Assembly: GCF_963662255.1 (NCBI RefSeq)
Contig: NC_085047.1
Location: 14,996,347-15,060,346, forward strand
Length of the DNA: 64,000 bases
Direction: 5' to 3'
DNA from: Cinclus cinclus
Taxonomy: Eukaryota; Chordata; Aves; Passeriformes; Cinclidae
Numbering within the stretch: position 1 is the stretch's first letter; each line of letters begins with the position of its first letter. Position numbers and translations under genes: made by a program. The notes beneath the pieces are model-generated. The model saw nothing but the letters and a program-made list of their open reading frames with translations, did no database searches and had not been told where the DNA came from. This document shows positions 35,738 to 48,410 of the stretch, in pieces.

Positions 35738-38700
35738 TATATCAAATATATCTTCACCACAGGCTTGCAAAAAGAATTTCAGCCTAATACTAAGGCATGT
35801 CCTCAATCCCCTCCCATCCAGAATTTGACTCTTTTCACTGACCTATGAGTCTCATGCTGCTGTTTCTACATGCACTTTTTTGATTCGGAAGAGAATTGGT
35901 GATCATTTGCTCTCAAGCTTTATCAATTGGAACAGTTTTTATAGAGTTCTGCAGTCAGTGTTAAAAGGTTGATTTCATCCAGGCTCCACAAATAAGGAAT
36001 TGCTGTGTCTTTTGCTGCAGACTATGTGGTCCCCGCCAGCACTGCGCAAGCCTCACTGGCTGCCTCTGCTTTTCCTTCATGCACGGTGCCAGGAAAAAAA
36101 GAAAGAAAACACATTCTGGCACTGCTTTTGACCTTCTGGTTTAGCCAGTTCACATCTCCAAAGGCCAGAAGCCAAGAGAGTTTTCCTGGGCTTTGCTCTT
36201 TTTTAAACGTGCTTTTCTACAGGGGCGTGTTCAACTCTCTTCAGCGGTCTAACCGGGTGTCAGTCTTCAAACCTAGCTAGCTAATCAGCTCTTCAAAACC
36301 AGATAGTTGGTTAGCAAGTCCCCACAGGAAACCACCCCCTCCAAACTGAAAGCCAGATTTCTGTGAAACCGCAACAAATGGCTGTCAACTTTCACTTCAG
36401 ACTAGCTAGGTCACAGTGTGCAGTGAAAGCAGAAGTAACATGCATTTTATTCCACTTTTAGTCCATGCAGCATCCAAAGACTACAAGCAGGGATGCTGAC
36501 CCCTGACAGGGAATTTGGCCAGAGTACTAAATGTAGAGCACAAATTCTACACGAGCTGCCCACAATCCAAACACCACTGAGCAGCAACACAACAGTTTAT
36601 TCCTCCTCAAATTCTCCACACAGATATATCTGCAGATATTAACGAGTACATACAACCCACACTGGCGAAAGTTGCCCCAAGCTATAACAAAGCCTCTTCT
36701 ATGGAGGTTTCTTCCTCTTCTGAAAGAATATGCTCTCTGAAAGTTGCACACATTCGTTTTCACACTTGGGGCAGGAAACCTTCAAACCCAAGATATCTTA
36801 CACAACTAGGCTTCATTTCACTTGTTGTGCTGAGAGATTGAAAGAAACGGTACCAGTGAAAACACAGTACCAAATGCAGCTGACATCACTAATTAGCTCA
36901 ATACCCTCCTCTTATTCCATGTACTAGCTAAGGTAATCCAAGGCAAGCAATACCTGCCTTCCTATTCCTACCTTCAGGAGACTCCATTCATGTTCTCCTT
37001 CCATTTACAACCCTGTTCTGCTGCTGAAAGCAGCACCAGCCATGCTCAGCAGCCACAATAACTTTGACAGGATTCCTTGAGCATTACACAGCAAAAGTAA
37101 AAAAATTGGTAAAATATGACCTGAAAATATACCACAGAGTTGAAAAGTCCAAGTAGGGAAGACTTCATCTTCATATGAGCCTTGAGACCATCTCAAGAAC
37201 TACCTTCAAAGCAGAAAGACACCAAGAATTACTTAGCACTTTCAAACCAAGACAGGTGAAAAGGTCAGAGATCTGCCCTGGAGCTTACAATCCTTCTCCT
37301 TCCAGCTGGCAACAATCATTTCCAGCAAAAGACAGGCTTCTCAGTGAGCTGTAAGCAAGCAGTCTTCCTCTCCAGCTCCTCCCTTCCTGTCCACAAGCTC
37401 AGGAACACAGTCACAGTTCCCAGAATTTGCCAAGATGTCAAGAGGGCTCATCTTAAAACAGCACAGCATCAACAGCAGTGTTCAACTCCAGAGGCTCTGG
37501 AAACCCTCAAGAGAAGACAGAGCAGTCCTCTTACTTGTACCCAGCCTAGGCTTAGCCAAGATAAGTGTTCTTCATCACACTCAGTCTGCAGTGCTGCAGA
37601 ACTCCACACGATGCAGGACCCCAAAATGAAGATTTACTCAAAATGAAGCAATTCTTAGTACTGCATTCACAGTACGTACACACATATCAAAGGGGACTTT
37701 ACTGATGGTATACTTCCAGATCAGCAAATCACCCACAACCACAATATTTTGAAAACTGAGTATTTTTACAAGTTCCTCAACTCATTCCAAGTGGCAACAG
37801 TTCTCCCTTTTGCTGACAGGGCCACATGACCTTTCATCTTTACCTTCTGCAGTCAGCCAGTGTACATTATATGGTTCTCCCTTTTGTTAATATAATAGGG
37901 AATACCATCCATCAACGCCAGCACTGTTTTTAGTTGCATTGTAGAACCATGAGGACGCACGAAGTTGTTTCAAGGTAACAAAGAGTATCATCAGAAGCAC
38001 ACATACTCAGTTTCAGACACACAGTAATTTTCTTTTGCTACATCCAGGTAGAAAATAAGTATCAAATCTATACTAACAATGAGCTCATCCCAGGCTGCCG
38101 AAGAGTAAATTGTCACAAAGGCATTTTTCTTCCTCTAAGCATCCCCGGCTTTGGTAAACATCATTTCACCTTATTGATTTACAAATGAAAACTACTTCTG
38201 CAACAATCCTCAGCTTTTAACAGGAAAAACACAGTTATTGTTTTTCTTCCACATTCACAGTGAATTAGACTCTATATCCATGCATTTCACCATGTCAGTA
38301 AATCTTTAGAATATGTTTTCCTGACAGGTTTAGAGCCTACAACATATATCTCTTCCCACATTATAGAGAGGAATAAATTAAATGCAGATTTCTTTTAAAT
38401 GTCAAGCCATCAGTTCATAGCCTTTTCAAACAAGTAAGGGACTGAAAGTATTTTTTCTAGGGCTTGCAAGGTTTCAGGGTGGTGATGTCAGACATTTTGA
38501 CCTGTTCTCACAGGACTTGCAAAACTCTCTTCCTCACACAGATACTACATTCTGTCTCTAGCTCAGAGAACTTTCTGAGAAATTAGCCATCTACCCACTT
38601 GTGATTCAAAACTTTTTATTAGAATCCGTCAAATGCAATTATCCTGAATAAACAACCCCTATAAATCCATTGCTGTGACACACAACAGACACATATGATT

Positions 38701-41618
38701 ATACAACCAGCAACACCTGAAGGACTAAAAACTGATTTTTCTCCTGAACTAGGGCTTGCAGGAAATAACAAGGTACAGGATGCAATACAAAGATGGTTTC
38801 ACATACAGCTACAAGAGAGGATCAAAACCACCATGAACTTTATTTTCTAGGTTCAAGACCCTTCAGGTCACTGGTTGAGTACTTCTGCACTGAGGGAAAT
38901 GTTAGAGACTTTATTAAGAGATGTCCAAATAACATCATTGAAAAGCCATCACTCTCACTGAAGAGAAGACTGAATTAAAGACATGTAAGAGTTTAAATCA
39001 TACTTTTTGAGTGTGAGTATTACCAAAGTATTCTGAAAATCTGGGTCAGAGACGTAAGGTGGACAGACCTAAAAACGATCCTACAGTGAGATTCCCCACA
39101 GGGATGTCTTTCCTGCTCCCTTAGAACAGTATTACCTTTATCTAGAAAAATTAAGTATTCATTTTTAGAAGTTCTAATAACACAAAGTCTCAGGGTCACC
39201 GCAGAGGCTGGGAACATTGCCATGCAGGACTCTCTCCACCCTCCCTCCCAGGAGGGGCATCCCTGGGATATGCAGCAATGCAGTCACCCCGCATTAACAC
39301 CGTGCTATGAAATAATGTCTGAGAAAGTGCATTACTCAGCTTTTTACACTCAGGTAGAAGCTTGTTCAAAATCAGCCTTTACCCAACATTGGCCTCACTT
39401 CACTCCAAACATGCCACTGAGGAAGGCAGAAACCTTAAGGACTAAAAAAAACTGAAAAAAACTAAACTTCTGTAAATCTGTATTTGGGGATATGGAGGTA
39501 TTATTATTGTGCTAGCTGTATATTAAACTGCTTACAAAGTCTGTCAGAAAAAATAATAAAAGTTATGATGCAATTTACTCTTGCTAAAATTTGATGAGAA
39601 ATTCACTTCAGATTTAAGAGCAGGTTATCAGAAAATCAAACACCCCAAATCAACTCTGTTTACCAAATAAATATCTTCTTTGAACACCATTTGAGAACTC
39701 CTTCTTTCATTCTTTATTCTACTGAAAACAGCACATGGCTAAAAAACCTGCATTGTCCCAGCTGCCATTCAGTCTTTCATGAATCACAGATCTCCAGCAC
39801 AATACAAAAACACTCAAGCATTTATTCTTGGAAGGGATCAGTGTTACATGCTGATGTTTTCATTCTGAGCCTGCACAGGCAATTTGTTTACTACATTATG
39901 ATGTAAAAATATGCACACATGCAAAGGCAAGGTGATAAATTCTTCCTCTTTCTTTGCCCAGGACAGCTCACAAGGGATGGAAAGCAGAGCCTTCTACCAC
40001 AACAGGACATTTTTTCCCTTGACATCAGTAAAGTGGGACAAGCTGTAACTGAAATACACCCTACAACAATAGGTCCTTTCAGAAGAAACCAGTTCTGACT
40101 CTTCTCAGAGAACAAATGCAGTAAGGAAGGGGGTGACAAGAATAAGGGGATGCCAAAGGAGGGGAAGGACTCACACTTTTTTCACATATATTAGCCCACA
40201 CCACCTGCAAACCTTACCTGGACAGTTCTGCTGATACTTGAAAGGTGAAAATATAAGATTAAAGCATCACAGAAAACATTTGCTACTTGTCAGTGCAAAA
40301 TACTACATTCCGTTTTAGAAACCATTCACAAAGACAGTTTCAATGTAAATGCCTACCACATTTCAAGGAACAAAAAAATAAATGAAACAATGCAAAGCAG
40401 TACTACTCCTTATAAAAATCAGTACATAGGCAGTCCACAAAATCCATCTCTGAATTCTGAGCAAAAAGAAGAAGGAAACTTCTTTTTCCTGCACAAAAAA
40501 GACTGTAATGCTGTATATTGTGTATACACTGGTACAGCAATGACAACTCCATCTCATACATCAATTAAATCCACTGGGGAACACAAACCTCCAGCCAGTT
40601 TGCAAAGGACACAATTTAAATAACAAAACAGAGATTTATTTTGTCGAAAACAAAACAAACAGGAAGTTCAGGATAGTGCTCCACAAAGACCCACAGATGG
40701 AATGCAAACTGCTCTTCACTCAACCAGATCAATGCACTGGTGAGGAACATCCCTCATTTCCCCCAAGCAGAATGATGCTTTCCTGTGAAACCCACTACCA
40801 CTGAAGCTACAGATACTACTTATAAACCAAAATACTCATAAGAAAGACCAACACCAAGAGGATGTTATGCTGATTTCTTGTTCTGAAAAACAATGTAGAT
40901 TACTAGAGAATCCCAGGGACTGCCAGCTTCTGAAAGTCAATACAGTGATGAACTGGGCCACCAATTCAGGCTCAGAGCCTGGCCTTCCTTCCACCAACAC
41001 AGTGAAGGGCCAAAGACAACCAATTCTGAACTACCACATAAACCTAAACGAAACATAATTGAAGTGCACATGCATATGGACCACATAGGGCTTTATTTTT
41101 TCAACAGAAATGCTAACCCTTTTTCTAATTCTCCATCCAGTTTATCACAAATTACAAAAGTCAGACAATAAACTTGTGTGTGGTCAGACAAGCATCAAAA
41201 CACTCAGTGTAACAGGGTGTGAATGTAACAAGATCATGGAGCACAACATTTGATCTGGGTCGAACTGAGGCTGAATTGATTAAGAGGAATCCACAAGCAC
41301 CCAAGGTGGCAGCACATGACCTTGAACAGCCTCAGCACAGCAACACACTGCAGAAGTCTGTGCAAAACCTGTTTGTCAGCAACAATGACATACAGCCATG
41401 GCCTACTTATCACCAAATGGCAATGAGAACAATACACAGAAGAAAAAAGTGCGTTGATTAATGCACACACTCTAAAAGCTATTTTGCTATGGAAGAGGGG
41501 ATGTGTGGAAAATCAATTAAATCCACCCAATTAATCTAAGGACAGGCTTCCAGACAGTAATAGAACTAACAGACTGTGGCACCATCCCTTAACACGCTGG
41601 CATAAGATGGAAGTGCTT
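35738..41618 (-). other. APP: APP intron 1, no gene seen
   Basis: Ordinary intron sequence. I see no CR1, LTR or exon. The longest frame is about 100 codons (37,344-37,646), with no family resemblance. Confidence 0.68.
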
Positions 41619-41747
41619 ATAGAATCCCAAAATCATTTAGGATGGAAAAATCCCTCAAAAGCTAGCCCATATATAGTCCAACCATTTCCACAGCACTGCC
41701 AAGTCTAGCACTGAATGATGCCCCTAAGTGCCACATCTACCTACACA
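41619..41747 (-). mobile_element. CR1 fragment, part nearest the 3' end, left of the nested LTR
   Basis: The + strand runs ATAGAATCCCAAAATCATTTAGGATGGAAAA, then TAGTCCAACCATT, GCACTGCCAAGTCTAG and CCACATCTACCTACACA. It is the reverse complement of a CR1 3' end, cut off by the LTR at 41,748. The remainder resumes at 42,192. Confidence 0.88.
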
Positions 41748-41776
41748 TGTTCTAGTTTCAGACAGGACAGGGTTTA

Positions 41777-41793
41777 TTTTCTACAGTAGAAAA
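41777..41793. repeat. Short palindrome in the LTR
   Basis: TTTTCTACAGTAGAAAA has 8-base perfect arms around one central base. A near copy (TTTTCTACTGCAGAAAA) lies at 41,813-41,829, suggesting a local duplication of about 36 bp. Confidence 0.85.
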
Positions 41794-41832
41794 TACTGTA
41801 GATTATATTTATATTTTCTACTGCAGAAAATA

Positions 41833-41914
41833 CTACTGATATTTGATATCGTCTCACAAACTACTGATATTTGATATCATCTCACAAACTACTGATATTT
41901 GATATCATCTCACA
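41833..41914. repeat. 3 x 28-bp tandem repeat inside the LTR
   Basis: The unit CTACTGATATTTGATATC plus RTCTCACAAA occurs at 41,833, 41,861 and 41,889. The third copy lacks the last two bases. Copies 2 and 3 are identical, and copy 1 differs by a single G for A. Confidence 0.95.
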
Positions 41915-42191
41915 TCATGGCAGTAGTCCAGTATGTGTAAATAATTTATCCTATACCTTTCGTTACTACTATTGTTGCTGTTACTGCTTATTTTTATCTC
42001 CTTGTTCTTTCCAGTAAATTGTTCTTATCTCAAACAGCGATTTTCACTTTTTTGTGCCTCTAATTCTCAACTCCATCCCAGAACAAGAAGGTGTGGGGGG
42101 GGCAAAGATGGAGAGCCAGTGAGCTGTGTCCATTTTGGGAGAGTCTTGATGGGAGTATTAAATTGGAGAGGATCATTCCTAAAGCACAACA

Positions 42192-42438
42192 AAAGATCTT
42201 TTAAATGCCTCCAGGGATGGTGCCTCCACTACTGCCCTGGGCTGTCTGTTCCAAGGCTTGACAGGCCCTTCAGTCAAGAAATTTTTCCTACATCCAAATA
42301 TCCCCTGGTGCAACCTGAGGCCATTTCCTCTTGACCTATGGTTGTAACCTGGGAGATGGGGAGATGAGCTCAACCCCCACCTGGCTACAACCTCTTGTCA
42401 GGCAGAGTGTTTAAGGTCTCCCTTGAGCCTCCCCTGGA
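42192..42438 (-). mobile_element. CR1 fragment, part right of the nested LTR
   Basis: Continues the CR1 broken at 41,747: TCTTTTAAATGCCTCCAGGG, CCCTGGGCTGTCTGTTCCAAGG, CAGTCAAGAAATTTTTCCTAC, ACCTGAGGCCATTTCCTCTTG, CCCACCTGGCTACAACC and AAGGTCTCCCTTGAGCC. It ends near 42,438. Reverse complement of CR1. Confidence 0.9.
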
Positions 42439-45400
42439 TCCCATCTGGTGCCACAGTTGTGTATGGCTAAGGGGTGCAGCAAAACACTGACCACTTCCCC
42501 TTGGATTACAGGGCTTCATCCTGCTCCCCATTCCAGTCTCAGAGCCCCAGGACCCAGGTACTTAGGGAACAATGAGTCTTACTATTAAAAACTGAGGTAA
42601 AGAAGGCAGTAAGTACCTCAGTCTTTTATTATCCTTTGACATCATTTTTGCCCATGCATCTATTAAAGGATGGAGATTCTCTGTAGCCCTCTTTTTCTTG
42701 CGAGTGTATTTACAAAAGCATGTTTTATTGTCTTTATGGTAGTAAGCAGATTAAGTTCTAGTTGGGTTGTTCCTTCTAATTTTCTCCTCACATAACATCA
42801 TGACATCCTTGCAGTCCTCCTGAGCTGACTTTCCCTTCTTCTACAGGTCATAAACTCTCTTTTCCCCAAGTTCCAGCTTTTTCTGCTCAGCCTGGCCGAA
42901 CTTCCCCATCTGCTCATCTTCCAGCACACCAGTTCCTCCACTTTGAGGAGAATTATCCCACCTCTTTTCCTTCATTGAACCAATTTTGACACAGAGCACA
43001 GGCTGACTCTTCCATGCTAGATGAACTATCATCATTACTTGGTTGCCTTCAGAGCCTCATCCCTATCATGCCAGGGCACCTTGACAGTGAGGCATTTTTG
43101 TGGGGACTGTTAGTAAGTACACACGGAAATGCACAGTATACTAAACAAGAGACCTCTTTCCCTTCTTGTCCAGATGCAACACTGACTGAAAATAACTGAA
43201 AATGAGCACATTGTGGGTTTTTAATAGTTACAGCACCGAAAGCGAGGTCAATGACAAAAAAAGGAAAAAAAAAAAAAAAAAGAGCCTAATTTTCTGATTT
43301 TAGCAGCTCTTTTTATTACTACTCCTGACTATAAAACATTACTCCAGCACTTTATTTTTATCCTAACTCAACAGAAATTGTAAGGACACAGTAGCAATAA
43401 CAGAAGTACTTTTTGAGAGGGATAATCCGTAAAGGCCAAGCAGCCATATAAAACACTGTCCACCTCTAAAACAATTATCTTGAGCGCATGCTAGGCAAAA
43501 AAAGTCAAAGGACTCCTAGTAGTTCTCATTTACACTCACTTTAACTTCAGTTAGGGCAGAATAAAATTATTAGTAGTGACCACTGTACAAGTGTTAGCTA
43601 GTTAAAACGTCAAAACTTCCAGCATCTTGAATTCTCCCTCTTGTACAATTACTGCATCCCACAGGACCCTAGAACTACCAAGCATAAGCCCAGCATATTA
43701 TCTTACACGCAACAATGCTGTATTTATTTTCAGGGCAGTTTTCTTCCATTACAGGATGAACTTGGCACCACAGAAGTGCCTTAACTTCTCCCCTAACTGA
43801 GAAGCTGCCATTCTTATTTATCCCACACCCCAGAGTTAGCTGCCTGTAGTCTCTGTGATCCCAGATGGCCTTCCTTCCTCCAGCAGCAGAGCTGAGACTG
43901 CATCACACAGGGTAGGGTGGCACACCCTGGGCTCACACACCCTGCCCTGCTTCCAGGACTGTCCCCATCAGGGCACAGGATTGATGCCATTTGCTTCACC
44001 TGACACTACGTTAAAATATGGAATGATATCCTCAATAAATCACAAGTGCTGAAGCTGCAAGAACATAGTCTCAAGTGACACAGTAAAGCCTACAATGCAA
44101 TACAAAGGGGAACTGTTATCATGTCAGAGTGCTGAGATTCCAGTACATGTAGATTTTGGAGTTCTGCTATCACAGTCAAACATTGTTGTCATCAAATTTC
44201 ATATCTTCATATTCTTTAAAATTCATATCAAATTTCATGTGTTTTTTCTGTATCCTGAATCACATGCAACCTCAGCCTAGGTTTCACAAGGCTATGCAAA
44301 TAAGGCGGCAGATAGCAGAGGGACATGCACATAAACCTCTTACAACTACTGCATAAAACCCATGCCTCAGTCTCTTCACCCCTGCAATAATGCATCACTG
44401 CCTGTCTATATCAAATCTTAAATTCGCACTGTTCATACAACAACTACATCAATTGGGTTTACACATTTTCTATTTCTATGAACTTGTGGAGAACCAAACA
44501 TAACCCTCCAGAGAAACAACCTCAGACCAAGGTCAGAAGTGTAGCTTTCCGTTTCAAAGAGTTAAGGAATCTCCCTTCAAGATGGGTAGAACATTTTACT
44601 TATCCTCTCATCCTCATTTGGAAGCAGCAACTCAAAATTTGGGCCTTTTTCAGCCACCTTCATACATTTCCCCCCTGCTGCCAACCTAACACTGCAACAG
44701 CGATTCCAGCAAACATGAAAGCCACACAAAATGTTTTGGTGAAAATATTAGTGCTATCCATTATGGCTTATTACACTTCTGAAAACATTCCTTGCTCTCT
44801 GCAAAAGTAAAGCCTGCTGTTCACATGTGAGCTGCCATATCCAGCTGTTCCCCTTCATATCCTTACTGCTCCAACCTTTTCTTGCTTCTAAAGCCCTGAC
44901 ACGCAGCAGAGCCCTGTCTTGCAGCATCTCTGTCAGCCTGATTTATTTGCAATTACAGGCAAGACAGAATAACTCTTACAGCAAATAACAATGACTGAGG
45001 AAGACATGCAGGCAATCAGTGCTGCTGTGGCTAGAGAAGTACAGGTACTGTACACAGTCACTGCTTCTCTAAGTACATTCAGCTTCAAGATATGCAAAAT
45101 GCACAGTCAACATAGTATTTGCTTCAATTATACTTAATTATTTCATCTGCAGGACCAGATTTGTAACTGGCATTCATTTCATTTCACTGTTTTAAGATAT
45201 ACACCACTGTATACTTATAGCTCAATAAATAATTAGCAGAGAAACACTCTACACTGAGAGAACAGTAATCCACATACTGCACATTTATTCCTTACACCCA
45301 GCAAGTTAAAAAGTGAAGCTCTGCAGGTAACCAAGAAAAAATGAGCATACCAGTGAAGCATCAAACTGGGACTACCACCTATATGACAATAACTGATCAT

Positions 45401-47953
45401 GGTTTTCTCTTCTTGCATTACATACCTTGATTATTTTCACACTTCCAAAAATCACATTGGGAAATACTTACAGTAGTAGCTAAAAGAAGACACTGCAGTT
45501 CTGTCCAAACCTCTCTTTCCAAAATTGTAAAATTTTTTATGTAATGCTAAAGAAAGCTTCTAATACAGGGCCATAAGTGAGCTGCTCACTACAAGATTTT
45601 TAAATTACTGAAACTGTGATAGTTGTAATTTTTTCTTAATTCTTATTTTAATTAAACAAATCTAAGAAAAAAATAGCTGGAAACTCTCAACAGACTGTTT
45701 GTTTAAGAAAAACATAAGAATGGATGAGTAGCATTTAAATTAGCCTGGTAAAAGTTCTAAAAAATACATGATGCTAGAGCATTAGCCTTTCTGCAAGGCA
45801 CCTGAGTATCTGACCCTACATTAATTATAAATAGGTGTCTCTTATAAAAAAATTGAGAACTACTTCAAGCATAACATCTGAACTCTGCTGCTAAACCTAG
45901 TTGTTTAGGAAGCATTAGGAATTAGGAAGTGTTAGGAATTGTTCTTAGGAAGAAGTAAAACATGAAAGCTCAAAAATAATTCAGGTGCTCAGTGAAGAAG
46001 ATTTAACAGCACAATATTGGACAACAAAGTAATTTCTCAGCATCACAGCTTTCAGCAAAAGAGCATGAAAATACAGATACATTTTCTGAAATCTTTACTG
46101 ACCTATATAAAAGCGTCAGAGTGGGTTCTATTAATTTTTCTAATCCTGTAACATTGTAATTTTCTAAAGATGGTTTCGTTTGCTGGGTTTATCATCTGGA
46201 GCTAGAGTGTTCAACCCTACACATGCACTGTCACTGTTGTGATTTTGCCTGATGCCAGGGAGCTGACATTACATTTGCTTGTGCAGACACAATCAAAGGA
46301 AATAAAGTCAGATCTCAGTATTGCTCAACCTGCTACACTCAGTCTCTCATTACTCTAGAGCTAAACTCTAGCACAGTAATAGCGGGATGAATTTAATATA
46401 CTATTTACTAAAAGTGAAGGCAGTGTAAGACAACCCCAAGTTCACATTTTCCACTCAAACAAATACAAATTCAGAGGTACTAATGAGCCCTGTCTATCTG
46501 ACTCTCTCCTCAGACAGGCACCGTACAGCTAATCATAATTAGCATTAGCTGTCTTTAACATGTATACACAACACACAAGCACACACAGTCTGCTACCTCA
46601 ACAGCCTGCAGTGCCATTTCAGACTTGTATTTCACCTATTTCACATTTACACTCTATGATCATTACCCCTTTTAGCAAGGGTCATTTTATTTTGACATCT
46701 ATGAAGATGTTTTGTATCTTCACCAAAAACAAACCACACAAGAAAATTTGACCTACTCTCCATGTTTTGAGTAATAAATTTCATTAGATTCTAAGTACTC
46801 AGCACCCAGGAAAAACAAAAGCAAAAAAAACCCCAGAAACAAAAACCAAACCAAAATCACATGCACTGGTGCAAGTTGGGCATCAAGTTTTGCCAGCTAT
46901 ATCCTACATCCAACCATAACACACAGACCACATCCTTCAAACACCCACTTCACAGCCAGAAGAGAATGCAACAGCTACCCCAAAGCAGGGAACTGTTCCT
47001 TGCTCTTGCACTGCTCTTTAAGCAGCAGTCTCAAAGACCCTGAGGCTCAGAAGGGATGCTTGGGGAGCCTGGGTCCCAGACACTCCGCCCCACTCAGCTC
47101 AGCACACCTGCATTCAAAACAGCAGATATGACCATGCCCAAATAACACAAAGGAGTCACTAAGTGCTTTGAAAGAGATATGGATTGCTTTTATAGGTCTT
47201 CCCCAAATGGCTGCACACCAATTATTTCCCCCCTATAAAAGGGGAGTGATGGGAGGGAAAAAAACCAACCAAACAAAACAAAACAAAAAAAAACCCAAAA
47301 AAAACACTCTCTTCAAGCTGAACTATTTATAACCTCACCCCTGTATTTTGGAGCCCTCTCACAAGGACTGTGGTGTGTAACCACAGGTTCTGACCATGGA
47401 GACAGAGTATCCAGTGCCTTTATTAGACAGGTAACACGGGGAAACAGGAGAGCCAGAACCTCCTCACAATAACCAACCCACCAAAAGGAAATTTCCAAAG
47501 GAGTTTGATACTCACATTTTTCTTTTAGCACTCACTGTTCCATTTGTGACTACAGTGTGGCAGGTACACTGCCTTAGAGAGAGTATCCCTACAAGCTGTC
47601 ACAGCTGCAAGGCATTAGCCATCCCACCACCTCTGCAGCTACAACTGCATTGGAAATGGAGAGTACCTGCAAAGCAGAACTATTTCCACCAGTCCTCAGT
47701 GAGCTTCATTTCCTATCATGATTAGTCCACCAGCACCTGTGAGAAGCCAGCACATTTCAGATGTGCTCCTAGAGAACTTTATCTAGTTGAGTTCCACTGT
47801 GGAAGATGTCATTCCAAGCACTCTGCAGTACAGCACAGAACACCTGCACCAGCACAACAGCACCTTCTCCTCACACATGCTTGTGATTTGAATATAAATG
47901 CCAGTATAGGCACAGCATAAAGCAACCAACTTTAATCAAAAGGAAACACCAAA
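42439..47953 (-). other. APP: APP intron 1, no gene seen
   Basis: Intron sequence with an A-rich tract at 43,258-43,281 and a local direct repeat of ATCAAATTTCAT near 44,190-44,240. A low-complexity A/C tract lies at about 47,260-47,308. No exon or recognisable element. Confidence 0.68.
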
Positions 47954-48410
47954 TTATAGAATCAAAGTCCAACTACTGTCCCCACACAGAACAGTCCCAG
48001 AGAAGCCCACCATGTGCCAGAGAGCATTGTCCAAATGCTTCATGAACTCTGGCAGCCTTGGGGCAATGACCACTTCCTTGGTGAGTATTTTCCAGTGCCC
48101 CACCACCTCCGGGTGAAAAACCTTTTCTTAATATCCAACCTGAACTTCCCTTGAAACTCCAGCTGCTCCCTCAGGTCCTGTCACTGGTCACCATACAGAA
48201 GTGATCTTCCCCTCCCAAGGAAGCTGTTGACTGCAGTGAGACCTCTGCTCAGTCTCTTCTTCTCCAGGCTGAACAGACCAAGTGCCCTCAGCTGTTTCTC
48301 ATATGGCTTCCTCTCCAGGCTCTTCACCATCTCCACAGCCCTCTCTGGATTCTCTCCACCAGCTTTAGAACCTTCTTATGTCAGGGTGCCCAAAGCTGAA
48401 CACAGGACAG
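47954..48410 (-). mobile_element. CR1 LINE, 3' fragment of about 457 bp
   Basis: The + strand runs from TATAGAATCAAAGTCCAAC through AGAGCATTGTCCAAATGC, GTGAAAAACCTTTTCTTAATATCC, CTCAGTCTCTTCTTCTCCAGGC, AACAGACCAAGTGCCCTCAGC and CCCTCTCTGGATTCTCTCCA to GCTGAACACAGGACAG. This is the reverse complement of CR1 from near its 3' tail into the end of the coding region. 5'-truncated, with no intact reverse transcriptase. Confidence 0.9.

Larger units (their letters stand above)
41748..42191 (+). mobile_element. LTR (ERV), 444 bp, inserted in CR1
   Basis: Starts TGTTCTAGTTTCAGACAGG and ends CTAAAGCACAACA. The termini form an imperfect inverted repeat, and the start resembles the bird LTR family that opens with TGTTCTGGTTT and continues GACAGGGTT. 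It splits one CR1 into two adjoining pieces. The flanking pentamers ACACA and AAAGA are not identical, so the target duplication has decayed. It holds a hairpin-forming word (41,777-41,793) and a three-copy 28-bp repeat (41,833-41,914). Antisense to APP; no coding region. Confidence 0.8.

Noticed and set aside
41833..41914. CRISPR-like 28-bp repeats
   Set aside because: Head-to-tail with no spacers, inside an LTR.
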